Made by a program: the position numbers and the translations under genes
Assembly: GCF_023155855.1 (NCBI RefSeq)
Contig: NZ_JAKNUT010000003.1
Span: forward strand, 186,001-250,000
Source of the DNA: Microbacterium aoyamense
GTDB taxonomy: Bacteria > Actinomycetota > Actinomycetes > Actinomycetales > Microbacteriaceae
DNA length: 64,000 nt
Direction of reading: 5' to 3'
Notes under the pieces: model-generated
Seen by the model: only the letters and a program-made list of their open reading frames with translations
Database searches by the model: none
Told to the model about the DNA's origin: nothing
Shown here: positions 17,063 to 25,478 of the stretch, one piece after another
Layout of the letters: each line of letters begins with the position of its first letter
Numbering within the stretch: position 1 is the first letter of the stretch

Positions 17063-18109
17063 ATGACCGACACCCTCACGTCGCCCGACTACTCTGTCGA
17101 ACGAGTCGCCACCCCCGTCCGCGAGAGTGTGCATGTCGTGCTGCCGTCGTTCGTCGATGGCGCCTTCGACAGCCTCGCCGTCGACTGTCCGTTCGTCTTC
17201 TCCGTCGATGGCCGCCACGGTATGACGTATGTCGGCTGGGACGGCGTCGGGTATCAGACCGCTGTGGCGTGGCGTGACGAGTCGGGATCGTGGGGACGCG
17301 GCGAGGTGGTGTTCCCGCGCGACCCGGCCGATCCCCTCCGCGAGTTCAATGCGGCCATGACCTCGATCGTGCGCGACAACGACCTGCGCTCGCCGGGTGA
17401 ACTGCGCAGCATCGACGGCTGGTATTACGGCACGTTCCACGCGTACCCGGGCTCCGGATACGAGACGGGACCGGCATCCATCGGATTCGCACGCAGCCGC
17501 GATCTCATGTCGTGGGAACGTGTTGGCGGAGTGCTGTCTCCGGCCGACGCGGATGCCGGACAGTGGGAGCGCGGCGGGCTCTACAAGTCGTGGCTCATGG
17601 AACACGACGGCCTCTTCTATGTCTTCTACAACGCGAAGGACGTCGACGACTACGGCTCGGTCGTGGTGCCGCCCCCGTGGATCGAACAGACCGGCGTGGC
17701 CGTGTCGAGCGACCTGGTTTCCTGGAAGCGATTGTCGTCGACGCCGGTGCTGCCGGTGGGACCGGCCGGCGCGTTCGACGAGCGCTTCGCATCCGACCCG
17801 TGCGTGCTACGCGACGGCGACACCTGGGTGATGTTCTACTTCGGCCTCGCCGCCGATGGCCACGCACGCGAGGGCTTCGCCGTCTCGTCAGACCTGGTCA
17901 CCTGGACGAAGTCTTCGTCCGTGTTGATCGACGTGGGTATGACCGGTGCCATCGACGCGCTCTACGCCCACAAGCCCGCGGTGATCACGTGGGACGGCCG
18001 GCTCGAGCACTACTACACAGCGGTGTCGCTGCTCGAGTCCCCAGTCGTGGTGGGACAGCATCTGCAGCACGAACTGCGGGGAATCGCCCGCGCCACCGAT
18101 CGCGCCTGA
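17063..18109 (+). CDS. Five-bladed beta-propeller glycosidase (GH43/GH130-like clan)
   Basis: A 348-residue cytoplasmic protein with no signal peptide. Repeated propeller-type strands are seen: DCPFVFSVDGRHGMTYVGWDG, WYYGTFHAYPGSGYETGPASIGFARSRDLMSWERV, FASDPCVLRDGDTWVMFYFGLAADG and HKPAVITWDGRLEHYYTAV. Pairs of 'sSDLVSW' repeats mark the blades, as in GH32/43/62/68/117/130 enzymes. The acid residues in DCPF, ERGGLYKSW and ASDP are candidate catalytic residues. It is the last gene of the sugar operon (2 bp after the permease), so it probably cleaves the imported oligosaccharide inside the cell. The exact GH family and the linkage cleaved are unknown to me. Confidence 0.82.
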   Translation: MTDTLTSPDYSVERVATPVRESVHVVLPSFVDGAFDSLAVDCPFVFSVDGRHGMTYVGWDGVGYQTAVAWRDESGSWGRGEVVFPRDPADPLREFNAAMTSIVRDNDLRSPGELRSIDGWYYGTFHAYPGSGYETGPASIGFARSRDLMSWERVGGVLSPADADAGQWERGGLYKSWLMEHDGLFYVFYNAKDVDDYGSVVVPPPWIEQTGVAVSSDLVSWKRLSSTPVLPVGPAGAFDERFASDPCVLRDGDTWVMFYFGLAADGHAREGFAVSSDLVTWTKSSSVLIDVGMTGAIDALYAHKPAVITWDGRLEHYYTAVSLLESPVVVGQHLQHELRGIARATDRA

Positions 18110-18657
18110 AGCCGGTGCGGTCGGATCCGGCACGGGCCTTGCGCGATGCGGATGGACGATGCCGCAAGACAGAGCGTCCCACAGGGGCACGGGCATGCAC
18201 CGGGGCTGGATCCGCAAACGGCCACCGCCCGCGAGCGGGCTGTCAGCGCACAATCCCAGTCAGCGGTCCTTTCACGGGACGCTTGGCGTGGAGCAGACCA
18301 AGGTCCTCGCCGAGCAGGACGGTGCGGCGGACCTCGGAATGCATCGGATGTCTCTCCTCTGGCCGCCGGGTTAGCCGGCCAGAGCTGAGGGCCACCAGCC
18401 GCTCGAGCGCCTCGTCGGGGATCTCGACGCCGGGGAACCGGGCGAACTGTCCCATCGGCATGGACTCGACCATCTTCAGCATGTGGCCGTCGTCCTCGGC
18501 GGCGCCAACTGCTCTGGCGTTGCGTTGGTCATCATCGCGTGTATCAGCGCCGGACCCACGGTCGGGTGGCCGAACCACTCGAGGCCGACCAGATGGCGGC
18601 CGCCACCGCGATGATGAAAGCGAGATCGACGGTCGTCGATTGCGCGAATCCCGCGAC
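18110..18657. other. 548-bp region with no intact gene
   Basis: Apart from the GH3-like remnant and a short G/C-rich hairpin just after the sugar operon (GCCCGC at 18227, GCGGGC at 18235) I find nothing intact here. The frames are short and codon usage is irregular compared with the flanks, consistent with decayed sequence. Confidence 0.6.
18355..18590 (-). pseudogene. Frameshifted remnant resembling the C-terminus of a GH3 beta-glucosidase
   Basis: Two overlapping minus-strand frames join into one recognisable stretch. The first (about 18590-18520) reads EWFGHPTVGPALIHAMMTNA and the second (about 18500-18360) reads DDGHMLKMVESMPMGQFARF then PGVEIPDEALERLVALSS. The 'MVESMP..QF.RFPG' block followed by 'ALERLVAL' resembles the very C-terminal end of actinobacterial family-3 glucosidases. 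The frame changes between the two halves, and no upstream catalytic part exists, because the neighbouring DUF2254 gene begins at 18658. A 33-codon frame with its own AGGAGAG (18243-18344) follows and may be the start of another decayed gene. It lies beside an intact sugar operon, so it is probably a relic of a larger glycan locus. Confidence 0.45.
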
Positions 18658-19938
18658 TCATCCCGCGGGCTTCGCTCTCGGAGGCGTCTCGGTCGCCCAG
18701 GCGCTGCGTGCGGCGGCGCGGAGCGCCTTGAAGTCCTGGCGCGCCATGGCCGCCCTCGCACGCTCGAGCGCGTCATCTGCTGCCGTCTCGAAAGCCGATG
18801 ATCGCTTGGGGTCCGCCTCCCGCAACCCGGCGAGACACTTCTGCATCCGGATCTGCACCTCGACGAACGCCGCTCCGTCGCGCGCCAGCGGTCGAAAGCC
18901 GTCGACGGCGAGAGTCTCGAGTCGAGGCGGATCGATCCACACCCGCTCGAATCTGACGCGGTCGTCGCGCTCGGTGCGCAGCGCGGCGGAGAAGACGCGC
19001 TGGAACGCAGCGATGACCTCCACGGCCGTCCCCGGGTCGTTCGTCGCGGGTGAGAGCGCTCTGCTGCCGATCTCGGACAACGCGATGATCCCCAGTCGGG
19101 GATCCTGTTCATAGTCGCGGTGGGCGGCGATTCGAAACGCACCGCGCAGCGACGCCGCGGACTCGTCGTCCATCCGTCCGACGACGTAGGCGAGTGGATG
19201 CAGCGCATCCGCGGAGCGCCCGGGCGTCGCGTTCACATACACGTGCAGGTGGCTTCGAACGGCGAGTCGATCGAGAGCGGCGACATCGACACGGACGACG
19301 TAGCCGACTTCATCCGCCCATACCGCCTCCGCTGAGCGCGGGATGGTTTCGAGGCGCCGCGCACCAAGCGTCGGAGAGGCGGCATAGGCGATGAGCGATT
19401 CGGACGCCGCTCGTTCGACACGGTCGATGACGTCCGACATCCGCCCGAAGTTCGCGAGGTGCGCGATCCACCGCAGCAGCGTGATCACGACGATCGCGAT
19501 GACGACGAGAGTCCCCAGGAAGAGGATCGTCCGGCCCTGTTCGGTGTAATAGCCGGTCGAGAGGGCGATGATCCCCACCATGGAGAAGACGAAGGCGCCG
19601 ACGAACGTCGAGAGCGCGTTCTGAGACGTGGGATCCTCCACGAGCAATTGCGTCGCACGTGGCGTCGCGGTTGTCGTCGCCGACGAGTACGCGGTCACCA
19701 TCGCCGTCACCGAGAATGTCGTCGCCGTCAGCATCGCCGTCGCGATGATCTGCAGCAGCGAGCCGACGGAATTCTGGCCGAGGTCGATGACGATGCGGAA
19801 GGGCACCACGGCGCCGATGAAGCCCGCCGCGAGGGCGAAGCCGATGGCGATCACGACGAAGAGCGCAGAACGGAACCACACTCGCCTTCCGAGCCGACGA
19901 AGAAGCGAAACCACGGGACCGCTCGCACTCGAAGCCAT
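18658..19938 (-). CDS. DUF2254 family membrane protein
   Basis: A 426-residue membrane protein of the DUF2254 type. It has two N-terminal helices (FVVIAIGFALAAGFIGAVVPF and IIATAMLTATTFSVTAMVTAYSSA), two more near 105-155 (STFVGAFVFSMVGIIALSTGYY, ILFLGTLVVIAIVVITLL), then a long cytoplasmic part with the conserved LGIIALSEIGSRALSPATNDPGTA block. The family's biological role is undefined. The ATG at 19938 or the GTG at 19944 are both possible. It is preceded closely by a small hypothetical gene on the same strand (stop at 19948), so the two are probably co-transcribed. Confidence 0.87.
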   Translation of the reverse strand: MASSASGPVVSLLRRLGRRVWFRSALFVVIAIGFALAAGFIGAVVPFRIVIDLGQNSVGSLLQIIATAMLTATTFSVTAMVTAYSSATTTATPRATQLLVEDPTSQNALSTFVGAFVFSMVGIIALSTGYYTEQGRTILFLGTLVVIAIVVITLLRWIAHLANFGRMSDVIDRVERAASESLIAYAASPTLGARRLETIPRSAEAVWADEVGYVVRVDVAALDRLAVRSHLHVYVNATPGRSADALHPLAYVVGRMDDESAASLRGAFRIAAHRDYEQDPRLGIIALSEIGSRALSPATNDPGTAVEVIAAFQRVFSAALRTERDDRVRFERVWIDPPRLETLAVDGFRPLARDGAAFVEVQIRMQKCLAGLREADPKRSSAFETAADDALERARAAMARQDFKALRAAARSAWATETPPRAKPAG

Positions 19939-19947
19939 CGACACACC

Positions 19948-20319
19948 CTACGGTCGGGCCAGGTGGGATCTCGCGTTCCCGGGACCGTTTCGCGGTGTCG
20001 ACCTCACGTCCGAGCCCTCATCTTCGGAACTCGGCCCGTCCGAATTCACCGGGGGCAGGTGGGGTATCGGAGCCGGCTTAGCGCTCGTCGACGGAGCTTC
20101 AAGCTCGCGAAGCGCGGTCGCATGGCGAACCACATCGTCGGGGGACGAATGAGTCGTAGTGCTCTCGCCGAACCGCAACCACACCGCTTCGATGTGCGCG
20201 TCAGACATCCTCTCGACATAGGCGACGAGTCGATTCGCGTCATCGGAGTCGAGGTCGTCGTCGCACAGGCGCCAGGCGTCGTCGCCAAGAGGATCGAGCA
20301 GCATTCCAGGCGGCATCAT
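19948..20319 (-). CDS. Small hypothetical acidic protein
   Basis: A 123-residue protein (MMPPGMLLDPLGDDAWRL...). The first 70 residues are acidic and look helical and folded (DDDLDSDDANRLVAYVERMS, AHIEAVWLRFGE). The last 50 are Pro/Ser-rich and probably disordered. AGAAAGGA precedes the paired ATGs at 20319 and 20316. It ends just before the DUF2254 start, suggesting a two-gene unit. I do not recognise the family. Confidence 0.55.
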   Translation of the reverse strand: MMPPGMLLDPLGDDAWRLCDDDLDSDDANRLVAYVERMSDAHIEAVWLRFGESTTTHSSPDDVVRHATALRELEAPSTSAKPAPIPHLPPVNSDGPSSEDEGSDVRSTPRNGPGNARSHLARP

Positions 20320-20538
20320 GCATCCTTTCTCGGGTTCAGCCAATCACCGAAACCCTGCCCAGCTGCAGAGGGTTGACAGCGCTGGCAGTCGTCGCGTCGA
20401 TCCCTGGCGACCCCCTCGTCACCTGCAGCCGACTAACCAGCGTGTCAGGATCCGTGGCGTCGCGGAGCGCTCGGACTCTGCGAACTCACGAGATTCGCGT
20501 GTCGTGGGGCGGGTCTCGTAGCCGCAGTCGGTCGAGGG

Positions 20539-21141
20539 TCATGGCTGACGACCGGTGAGGGCCATCAGTCGATTCTGCAGGGGTGCTTCTGCGTCGATCT
20601 CGACGGCGGGACCGAAGACGCCCATGCTCCGCCACTCCTCTGCGTGCGGTTCGACGATCGCCCACGCCGATTCGATGAAGTCGTCCGGGAGGGCGGTGTC
20701 CGCTCCGATCGCTCTGGCGAAGTCGAACGCTCTGGTCGTTCGGAACACGATCGCGTGCCAGAGCGCCTCCCGCAGCGGGTAGTCCCCGTAGGTGTAGTGG
20801 ACGGAGCGGGTGTCGAGCTCCGACTCCTCCAGTTCGCGCACCGACGCGACAGATTCTTCTACGAGGGCCTCGAAGCGACCTCTCGGGTCCGTTCCGAGGA
20901 GATCGTCGTCGAGTGGTCCGCCGTGGGCGTATTGACCCACCTCGTCAATGGTGCGCCCGGCCATCATGTCGGGGATCCACGCTTCGTCGTAGGCCTGATA
21001 GTTCAGCATTTGTCGGTACGTGCGGTCGTCCTGAGTGGGGAAGTCGGCAGGGAGGGCCTCTGCCATCAGAGCAGGCGGGATGCGGCTGACGACGTCGGCC
21101 AGCACTCGATCGGCGCGCATGAAGGTCTCGATCTCGTTCAC
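20539..21141 (-). CDS. DinB-like / maleylpyruvate isomerase-N family metal-binding protein
   Basis: A 200-residue helical protein starting at GTG 21141 behind AAGGAGAGCGAA. The start (ETFMRADRVLADVVSRIPP), the middle LNYQAYDEAWIPDMMAGRT, and the HYTYGDYPLREALWHAIVFRTTRAFDFARAIG block fit the four-helix TIGR03086/DinB-like group, which includes mycothiol-dependent maleylpyruvate isomerase. The metal-binding histidines cannot be confirmed by eye except that in LWHAIVFR. Actinobacterial members are often mycothiol-linked; this link is inferred. The gene stands alone, with 219 bp free downstream and 315 bp upstream. Confidence 0.7.
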   Translation of the reverse strand: MNEIETFMRADRVLADVVSRIPPALMAEALPADFPTQDDRTYRQMLNYQAYDEAWIPDMMAGRTIDEVGQYAHGGPLDDDLLGTDPRGRFEALVEESVASVRELEESELDTRSVHYTYGDYPLREALWHAIVFRTTRAFDFARAIGADTALPDDFIESAWAIVEPHAEEWRSMGVFGPAVEIDAEAPLQNRLMALTGRQP

Positions 21142-21456
21142 TTCGCTCTCCTTCGGAATCTGCGTCCTTGCTCGTTCAAGACGAGCACGACACAGAGTCG
21201 CGTCGCCAGCGCCTTGACATCCAGCCAGGCTCCGGTCGCGCCGTCTGTCGGCGACCGCAGTCGAGCTGAAAATCCGACGGGTCGTCCGATCGAGCTGATC
21301 GCTCGACAGGATCCCCATCCGAACCGCGCCCGTTGGCGGCCCTCGGCGCGTCGGACAGCCAAACTCGACGATCGCAATAGCGAGAAGCTGCGGTGGGCGG
21401 CGACCGCCGATCGCAAACCTGTCAGTCTTGGCGGCGTTGAGTTCTCCGGTTGGCCG
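21142..21456. other. 315-bp gap without a recognisable gene
   Basis: Both neighbours are on the minus strand. The gap must contain the promoter of the DinB-like gene, but I see no good -10/-35 pair, terminator or conserved frame. Confidence 0.5.
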
Positions 21457-23664
21457 TCATGCTTCCATCCCGGAAACTTCCAGGAGGACGTGTCTCAGCT
21501 GGTGTTCGTCAGCCAGGTGGCGTGCCCGCTGCAGGTGGTGCGCGCGCAATGCCTCATCGTCGATGGCAGCGGCTGCGCGGGCGAGCTCGAGATGGCCGGC
21601 AGCTTGCCCGCCGATATGTGCATGTTCGGTGGCCTCGATGATCACGCCGGGCATGGTGTCCAATGCGTATCTGGGGTTCCCCGCCTTGGTCAGCGCCTCT
21701 GCCATGAGCGTCTTCGCGCTCGTGGACGTGACCATAGCGATGTTCCTTGGCAGGGAGGGGCCTCGTACATCGAGTTGATCGAGGATTCGCCGGTAGTGCT
21801 GGACGGATTCTTCGAGGCGGCCTGTCTGGCTGAGGACGTGCGCGGTCAGCGCAAGGATCTGGGTGACGCCCTCCTCATCGCCGGCGATCGTGAATCTTCC
21901 GAGCGCTTCCGCGGCGCTTTCCGCCGCATCGTCAAACTGGCCTGAGGCCGTCAACGCCCACGCCACGTAATAGAGGCTCCATCCTCGTTGACTGTCGTCA
22001 TCGGCTCGGTCCGCGGCGGCCAAGGCAGCGTTCGCGGTGACGACCCCAGCTGTGAAGTCGTGGGTTCTGATCTGCACCCAGGCGAGGTAGCCGTTGTGGA
22101 CGGCTTCGTTCCGTGGATCACCGGCGTCGATTGCGGCCTGCGCGGAGAGCGAGAACAGGCGGTACCAGTACTCCCATGCCGGCCAGGTGTCAGAGAACCA
22201 GTGAAGCGCATCGGCTGTTGCCAGAACGGTGGCGTGTTCGCCCGCGGATGCTGCGGCGCGCACGGCGGCGAGCCAATGCGGCGCTTCGACGAGCAGCCAG
22301 GCCCTGGCATCGTCCGCGCTCCGGAACGTCATCCCGGGACTGGCCACGTCCGCGGGGTCCGGCTCGAACCATGACCCGGCGTTCTGCGTCGTGTGCAGGA
22401 TCCAGCGTCGGAGCCGTTCCGCAGGCTTCGTGGCGTCGGGTTCCGTGAGCCGCAGGTTGGTGTCGGCGAAGAAGCGGACCAGGTCGTGGAGGCGATATCT
22501 GTTCGCGCCGCGTGCTTCGAGGAGACCGAGGTCGCAGAGCTCGTCCAGCCTGTCTTCGGTGTCGTCTGTGTCGGCGCCGTCGGTCGCGGCCGCGAGTTGC
22601 GCGTCGAAGGTGCCGCCTTCGATGAGCGCCAGATGCCGGAAGAGTCTGCGCGAGCGAGTGTCGAGCTGGTCGTAAGACAGCGCCAGTGCCGTGTGCACTG
22701 CCAGATCGCCGGCGACGAGTGTTGAAAGGGGGTTCTGCCGACCGGACATCTTGACGGCGAAGTCGTCGGCACTCCAGCGTGGTCGCGCCGCGATCCGGTT
22801 GCCCGCGATCCGCAACGCCAACGGGAGGTCGTCGCACAACTCGGCGAGCCGCTCCAGGCTCTCCTCAGTACGCTGTTGCGCGGGAATGATGCGACCCAGC
22901 AGATGCACGCTGTCGGTGCGATCGAGGCTGCCGAGCGCGACGCGTCGGGCGTCCGCGATGCCGGACAGGCTACGGCGCGACGTGATAAGGACTGCGGTCC
23001 CCGCGCTCGCTGCGAGGACTGGGCGAACCTGCGCTTCACCTGCGGCGTTGTCGAGGACGACGCAGATCGCCTGGTCTGACGTGACCCGTTGCCATTGGCC
23101 GATGGCGGCGTCGAGAGTGTCGGCCGCGGTGGTGTCGGGCAGCTGGGAGATCAGTGCCTGCAGAATGCGAAGGGGCGACAGGGGCACCGGATCGAGGCCG
23201 TGCAGATCCACGAAGAGGCAGCGGATCGCAGAGCTGTCCACTCGTCTCATCGCTTCCAGGGCGAGCGTTGTCTTTCCCACACCCGGGGCACCGCTGATGA
23301 CGAGCACCGAAAGTGCCGTGTCCGGCTCGCCGGTGTGCAGTCGTCGTTGGACCTCTTCGAGGATGTCGACGCGCCCCGTGAAGTCGGCGATCAGGTGAGG
23401 GGCGAGAATCGCTGACGCTCCCGTCCCTTTCACAGGTTGACGCGGCGCCCGCGCAAGGCGGAGCAGGTCCTGTTCCTCTTCGCCTGTCACGTCGAGCGCC
23501 TTGAGAAGGTCTATCAGCGTGCGCCGCTGCGGGACGGCGCTCACGCCCCGTTCGAGGTTGCTGATCGTTCGGTCGCTGATGCCGGAGATTGCCGACAGCG
23601 CTTCCAGGCTCAGCCCTGACGCAATGCGGCGTTCGCGGAGAAGCTCACCGAGCGAGGGGCTCAA
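21457..23664 (-). CDS. XRE-type HTH / NB-ARC ATPase / TPR regulator
   Basis: A 735-residue signal-integrating regulator. Residues 5-65 form a helix-turn-helix of the XRE class (LGELLRERRIASGLSLEALS, ISDRTISNLERG). An NB-ARC STAND ATPase follows: P-loop GAPGVGKT at 125-132, Walker B CVVLDNA near 208-214, TSR sensor near 229-231, and DDLPLALRIAGNR as the GLPL-type motif. From about 460 on there are TPR-like helices ending in LARAAAAIDDEALRAHHLQRARH. These proteins switch on nucleotide binding and usually control an adjacent gene set. The TTG at 23664 is the apparent start; an 11-codon leader frame ends on it. It is divergent from two alpha/beta-hydrolase genes, its likely targets. Confidence 0.85.
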   Translation of the reverse strand: MSPSLGELLRERRIASGLSLEALSAISGISDRTISNLERGVSAVPQRRTLIDLLKALDVTGEEEQDLLRLARAPRQPVKGTGASAILAPHLIADFTGRVDILEEVQRRLHTGEPDTALSVLVISGAPGVGKTTLALEAMRRVDSSAIRCLFVDLHGLDPVPLSPLRILQALISQLPDTTAADTLDAAIGQWQRVTSDQAICVVLDNAAGEAQVRPVLAASAGTAVLITSRRSLSGIADARRVALGSLDRTDSVHLLGRIIPAQQRTEESLERLAELCDDLPLALRIAGNRIAARPRWSADDFAVKMSGRQNPLSTLVAGDLAVHTALALSYDQLDTRSRRLFRHLALIEGGTFDAQLAAATDGADTDDTEDRLDELCDLGLLEARGANRYRLHDLVRFFADTNLRLTEPDATKPAERLRRWILHTTQNAGSWFEPDPADVASPGMTFRSADDARAWLLVEAPHWLAAVRAAASAGEHATVLATADALHWFSDTWPAWEYWYRLFSLSAQAAIDAGDPRNEAVHNGYLAWVQIRTHDFTAGVVTANAALAAADRADDDSQRGWSLYYVAWALTASGQFDDAAESAAEALGRFTIAGDEEGVTQILALTAHVLSQTGRLEESVQHYRRILDQLDVRGPSLPRNIAMVTSTSAKTLMAEALTKAGNPRYALDTMPGVIIEATEHAHIGGQAAGHLELARAAAAIDDEALRAHHLQRARHLADEHQLRHVLLEVSGMEA

Positions 23665-23696
23665 AGCGAAGTCACTCTTGTGACGAATTTCTTCAT
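23661..23696 (-). CDS. Possible 11-aa leader peptide upstream of the XRE/NB-ARC gene
   Basis: The frame MKKFVTRVTSL ends in TGA at 23661-23663, overlapping the TTG start of the regulator (TTGA). Its ATG lies within the second unit of an 11-bp tandem repeat. The overlap would allow translational coupling. It is too short to support by sequence alone. Confidence 0.3.
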   Translation of the reverse strand: MKKFVTRVTSL

Positions 23697-23892
23697 GGTT
23701 TCTTCATGGTGCTGGTCGGCGGTGCGTCATGAAATGGATGTGGGTCCACATGACGATCCGCCACCGGAGTCGAAGCGAGCAGTTCGCTGATCTCCAGGGG
23801 AGGAGTCATGCCTACGTCGACCATATTGCCAATCCATCACATGGTCGCGTCCGTCGTTACACCGCGCCCTCGACAGAAAGCTGGAACCCGAC
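23665..23892. promoter_or_regulatory. Divergent control region with 11-bp tandem repeat
   Basis: This 228-bp region separates the XRE/NB-ARC regulator from the first hydrolase. It contains two perfect contiguous copies of TTTCTTCATGG (23688-23698 and 23699-23709) and, a little further on, TCATGAAATGG, a partial inverse copy near 23728. This is a candidate binding array for the regulator. Confidence 0.5.
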
Positions 23893-24612
23893 ATGCCCTC
23901 TCCCACCATCGTGCTCGTCCACGGCGCGTTCGCTGACGCCGCCTCCTGGGCGCCCGTCACGCGCGAACTCCTCGACCGCGGCCACCGTGTCCTGGTCCCA
24001 CCGGTCCTGAACCGCAGCTTGAGCGGCGACGCCGCCTACGTCCGCTCCGTCGTCGAGAGCATCGACGGCCCGGTGATCCTGGCGGGCCACTCCTATGGCG
24101 GTGCCGTGATCGGCGTCGCGGGAGCGGCTGAGAACGTCGTCGGGCTCGTGTTCGTCTCCGGATACGTCCTCAACGAAGGTGAAAGCCTCGGCGAATTGCA
24201 GGGCGGTTTTCCCGATTCCGAGCTCGCGGCGAACCTCGTCTACACCCCGTATCCGATCGATGGCGCAGATCCTGGAACAGACGTCTCCGTCGCCATCGAT
24301 GCGTTCCCCGCCGTCTTCGCGGCGGGCGTGGACCCCCGAGCGGCCGAAGTCTTCGCCGTCTCGCAGCGCCCGCTGAGCGCTGCCGCATTCGGCGAGCCCG
24401 CCGCGGTCGCAGCGTGGAAGACCAAGCCGAGCTGGGGGATCGTCTCCTCCGCAGACCACACCATCAACCCCGACGTCGAGCGCTTCGGCTATCAGCGCGC
24501 CGGTCTCAAGGAGGTCGTCGAGATCGACGCCCCCCACCTCGTCATGCAGACCCACCCCAGCGAGGTCGCCGACCTCGTCGAAAAGGCCGTCGCGGCCACG
24601 AACGAAAGCTGA
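23893..24612 (+). CDS. Alpha/beta hydrolase
   Basis: A 239-residue alpha/beta-hydrolase. An oxyanion-loop motif HGAF is at residue 10, the nucleophile elbow GHSYGG is at 65-70 (Ser67), a candidate acid is in SSADHTINPDVERF, and a late histidine is in DAPHLVMQTHP. It resembles the soluble esterase-like hydrolases of the EstC/methylesterase-like group, often annotated simply as alpha/beta hydrolase. The substrate is unknown. It is followed 5 bp later by a second hydrolase, and the pair is divergent from the XRE/NB-ARC regulator. Confidence 0.88.
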   Translation: MPSPTIVLVHGAFADAASWAPVTRELLDRGHRVLVPPVLNRSLSGDAAYVRSVVESIDGPVILAGHSYGGAVIGVAGAAENVVGLVFVSGYVLNEGESLGELQGGFPDSELAANLVYTPYPIDGADPGTDVSVAIDAFPAVFAAGVDPRAAEVFAVSQRPLSAAAFGEPAAVAAWKTKPSWGIVSSADHTINPDVERFGYQRAGLKEVVEIDAPHLVMQTHPSEVADLVEKAVAATNES

Positions 24613-24617
24613 AGCCC

Positions 24618-25439
24618 ATGCCTCACATCACCACCGCAGATGGCACCCAGATCTACTACACCGACCTCGGAGAAGGTGCTCCGGTCATCCTCAGCCACGG
24701 CTGGCCGCTCAGCTCCGACGCCTGGCAGGTCGAGCTCAAGCTGCTCGCCGACGCCGGATATCGTGCCATTGCCCATGACAGGCGCGGTCACGGTCGCTCC
24801 TCGCAACCCTGGAACGGCAACGACATGGACACCTACGCCGCCGTCCTCGCGGCTCTCGTCGATGCCCTCGACCTCAAGGATCTGTCCCTCATCGGGCACT
24901 CCACCGGCGGCGGCGAGGTGGTCAGGTTCGCGGCCCAGCACGGAATGGGGCGAGTGAAGAAGATCATCACCGCGGGCGCAGTCCCGCCGCTGATGGTGAA
25001 GTCCGCCGCGAACCCGGAGGGCACGCCGATCGAAGCGTTCGACGGGATCCGTGCAGGGGTGCTGAAGGATCGCTCCCAGTTCTACCTCGACCTCGCGGAG
25101 AGCTTCTTCGGCGCCAACCGCCCCGGTGCGGAGGTGTCCGCGGGAGCCAAGTACGACTTCTGGCGGCAAGGAATGCTCGTCGGCCTCAAAGGTGCCTACG
25201 ACTGCATCAAGGCGTTCTCGGAGACCGACTTCACCGAAGACCTGAGAGCGCTGGACGTGCCGATCTTCATCGCCCATGGTGACGACGATCAGATCGTTCC
25301 GATCGCCGCGGCAGCTGAGAAGAGCATCCGGCTCGTCAGCAAAGGCACCCTCAAGGTCTACCCCGGCGCGCCGCACGGCATCTACGGGGACTACCAGGAA
25401 AAGCTGGATCAGGACATCCTCGAGTTCCTCGCCGAATAA
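24618..25439 (+). CDS. Alpha/beta hydrolase of the cofactor-free chloroperoxidase/esterase type
   Basis: A 273-residue alpha/beta-hydrolase that starts MPHITTADGTQIYYTDLGEG, typical of the non-haem chloroperoxidase/aryl-esterase group. It has the oxyanion HGWP at 27-30, the nucleophile GHSTGGG at 93-99 (Ser95), HGDDDQIVP as the acid loop near 220, and a late catalytic His in PGAPHGIYGDY. Enzymes of this group are serine hydrolases; halogenation seen in vitro is a side activity. It is translated 5 bp after the previous hydrolase, and a SnoaL-like gene follows, so the three genes look like one transcript. Confidence 0.9.
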   Translation: MPHITTADGTQIYYTDLGEGAPVILSHGWPLSSDAWQVELKLLADAGYRAIAHDRRGHGRSSQPWNGNDMDTYAAVLAALVDALDLKDLSLIGHSTGGGEVVRFAAQHGMGRVKKIITAGAVPPLMVKSAANPEGTPIEAFDGIRAGVLKDRSQFYLDLAESFFGANRPGAEVSAGAKYDFWRQGMLVGLKGAYDCIKAFSETDFTEDLRALDVPIFIAHGDDDQIVPIAAAAEKSIRLVSKGTLKVYPGAPHGIYGDYQEKLDQDILEFLAE

Positions 25440-25478
25440 CGACCCACCGATATTCGCCCAACGTCGATTGGATTGATC

